Source: Bog-473 sp963707835 (GTDB lineage Bacteria > Actinomycetota > Acidimicrobiia > Acidimicrobiales > RAAP-2). Taken from it: 64,000 nt of DNA. Shown here one piece after another: positions 63,355-64,000 of this stretch; position 1 is the first letter of the stretch, and each line of letters begins with the position of its first letter. The DNA lies in the NCBI GenBank assembly GCA_963707835.1, contig CAVPRI010000002.1, positions 1,488,001-1,552,000 of the forward strand. The letters are read 5' to 3'. The notes under the pieces are model-generated. The model did no database searches and was not told where the DNA came from. It saw nothing but the letters and a program-made list of their open reading frames with translations. Both the position numbers and the translations under genes were made by a program.

Positions 63355-64000
63355 TGGTCAACTCCTATCGACTCACGGCGAACCGCACGCGATGTGCGCT
63401 GGGGCCGCCGAATCCTCTCCACAAGATACGACGCTTCCGCTCGACGGGCGCATCCGACGGGCGCATCCGACGGGCGGACGAAGCCTGACACGTTCGACAT
63501 CTCCGCCTCATTCGCGGGGGACCGGCGTCCCGGCCACCAAGACAAGACGGGATGATCAAGGGCTGAGGCGCCACCGTGAACCGGTTCAGCCGGGGTGCTC
63601 CGGGCGTGGTCTTGATGAACCAGACGACCCCGGGGCCCTGCCCCACACTCGCACGTTCGGGCTGGTGGTTCTCTGGTTTGTATTCGGCCCGTGACCTCGT
63701 GGTCAACGGGACACCCTGCCTGATGATTACCTACCCACGTGCAACTTCCCGTTGGCGTCCGTGAACCATCCCTCCCAGAGGCTGAGGCACAGTCAGTGGT
63801 CGCCTGGATCCAAAGCCGCCGAGTGAACCTGCAGAGAGGATCCTCAACCCCTGCAATGGCAGGAGCGCCCTCGGGAAATGCAAGCTACCGTTGGCGGACC
63901 ACGAAGATTGACGAATGTCCACGAAGGGGAGAGTGGGCTCATTTCGATTTTCACTCTCGGGATCACACAAGGGGGCTGTGCGACCGATGCAACCAAGTCG
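63355..64000. other. Gene-free right end with a short tandem repeat
   Basis: 646 bases without a credible gene. CGACGGGCGCATC is repeated with period 13 at 63443-63477 (about 2.7 copies). GTTGGCG-containing blocks at about 63750 and 63890 share a loose repeat. Nothing recognisable as tRNA, promoter or mobile element. Confidence 0.4.

Noticed and set aside
63443..63477. CRISPR array
   Set aside because: The 13-base units are directly adjacent with no spacers; it is a simple tandem repeat.

Overview
The window is GC-rich actinobacterial DNA. Many starts are GTG, purine-rich ribosome sites are common, and the CGAAC-N4-GTTCG SOS box is the Gram-positive/actinobacterial type. The six-fold GYWLVASDGG repeats in the secreted protein at 59043-61196 are a pattern I associate with Acidimicrobiia, so I infer an uncultured or poorly known member of that class. 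There is one insertion sequence. I found no tRNA, rRNA or CRISPR.

Layout. 1-5.6 kb: an SOS mutasome (imuA-imuB-dnaE2, leftward, dnaE2 cut by the window edge) divergent from an SRAP/HMCES-type gene, with one perfect SOS box between them. 5.6-12.9 kb: housekeeping oxidoreductases, a questin-oxidase-like protein, pirin, a small acetyltransferase, a decayed IS630-type element, a PLP-dependent dehydratase and a CadD-like transporter. 13-17.8 kb: FGGY sugar kinase, SDR, APC permease and a ParA-like ATPase. 17.9-21.2 kb: an ABC-2 (DrrAB/NodIJ-like) exporter. 21.8-22.5 kb: an Rpf-like transglycosylase after a 640-base gene-free leader. 22.5-30.8 kb: a complete potassium-uptake locus. KdpD is split into two divergent genes, KdpE follows the kinase half, and kdpF-A-B-C runs leftward with an extra tiny membrane peptide in front and an OB-fold gene at its end.

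31-35.8 kb: a rightward set of serine hydrolase, agmatinase-like enzyme, nitrilase-fold protein lacking its catalytic cysteine, and zwf. 35.8-38.1 kb: a TetR repressor and MFS exporter with a readable promoter/operator. 38.1-43.6 kb: sulfur genes (rhodanese, cysteine dioxygenase), a large flippase-like membrane protein, a MarR regulator with 3-hydroxyacyl-CoA dehydrogenase, and a ferredoxin. 43.7-50 kb: an extended Rrf2 regulator, a substrate-binding protein, a Rieske protein, a COG4315 secreted protein, a fatty-acid hydroxylase, DoxX, and an ECF sigma/anti-sigma pair. 50-55.9 kb: a leftward catabolic-looking set (SnoaL-like, HIBADH-like, VOC, P450, LLM) and small rightward enzymes. 56.2-63.4 kb: an MFS exporter with a C-terminal winged-helix tail, the repeat-rich secreted protein, an amidohydrolase and an SDR.

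At least thirteen otherwise well-conserved protein genes carry single-base indels (dnaE2, kdpE, kdpC, zwf, hbd-like and others). The reading frame resumes immediately in each case. This looks more like uncorrected sequence error than decay, and those genes are annotated here as full-length with the break position given. The exception is the IS630 transposase, which has several breaks and a nonsense codon and is probably truly dead.
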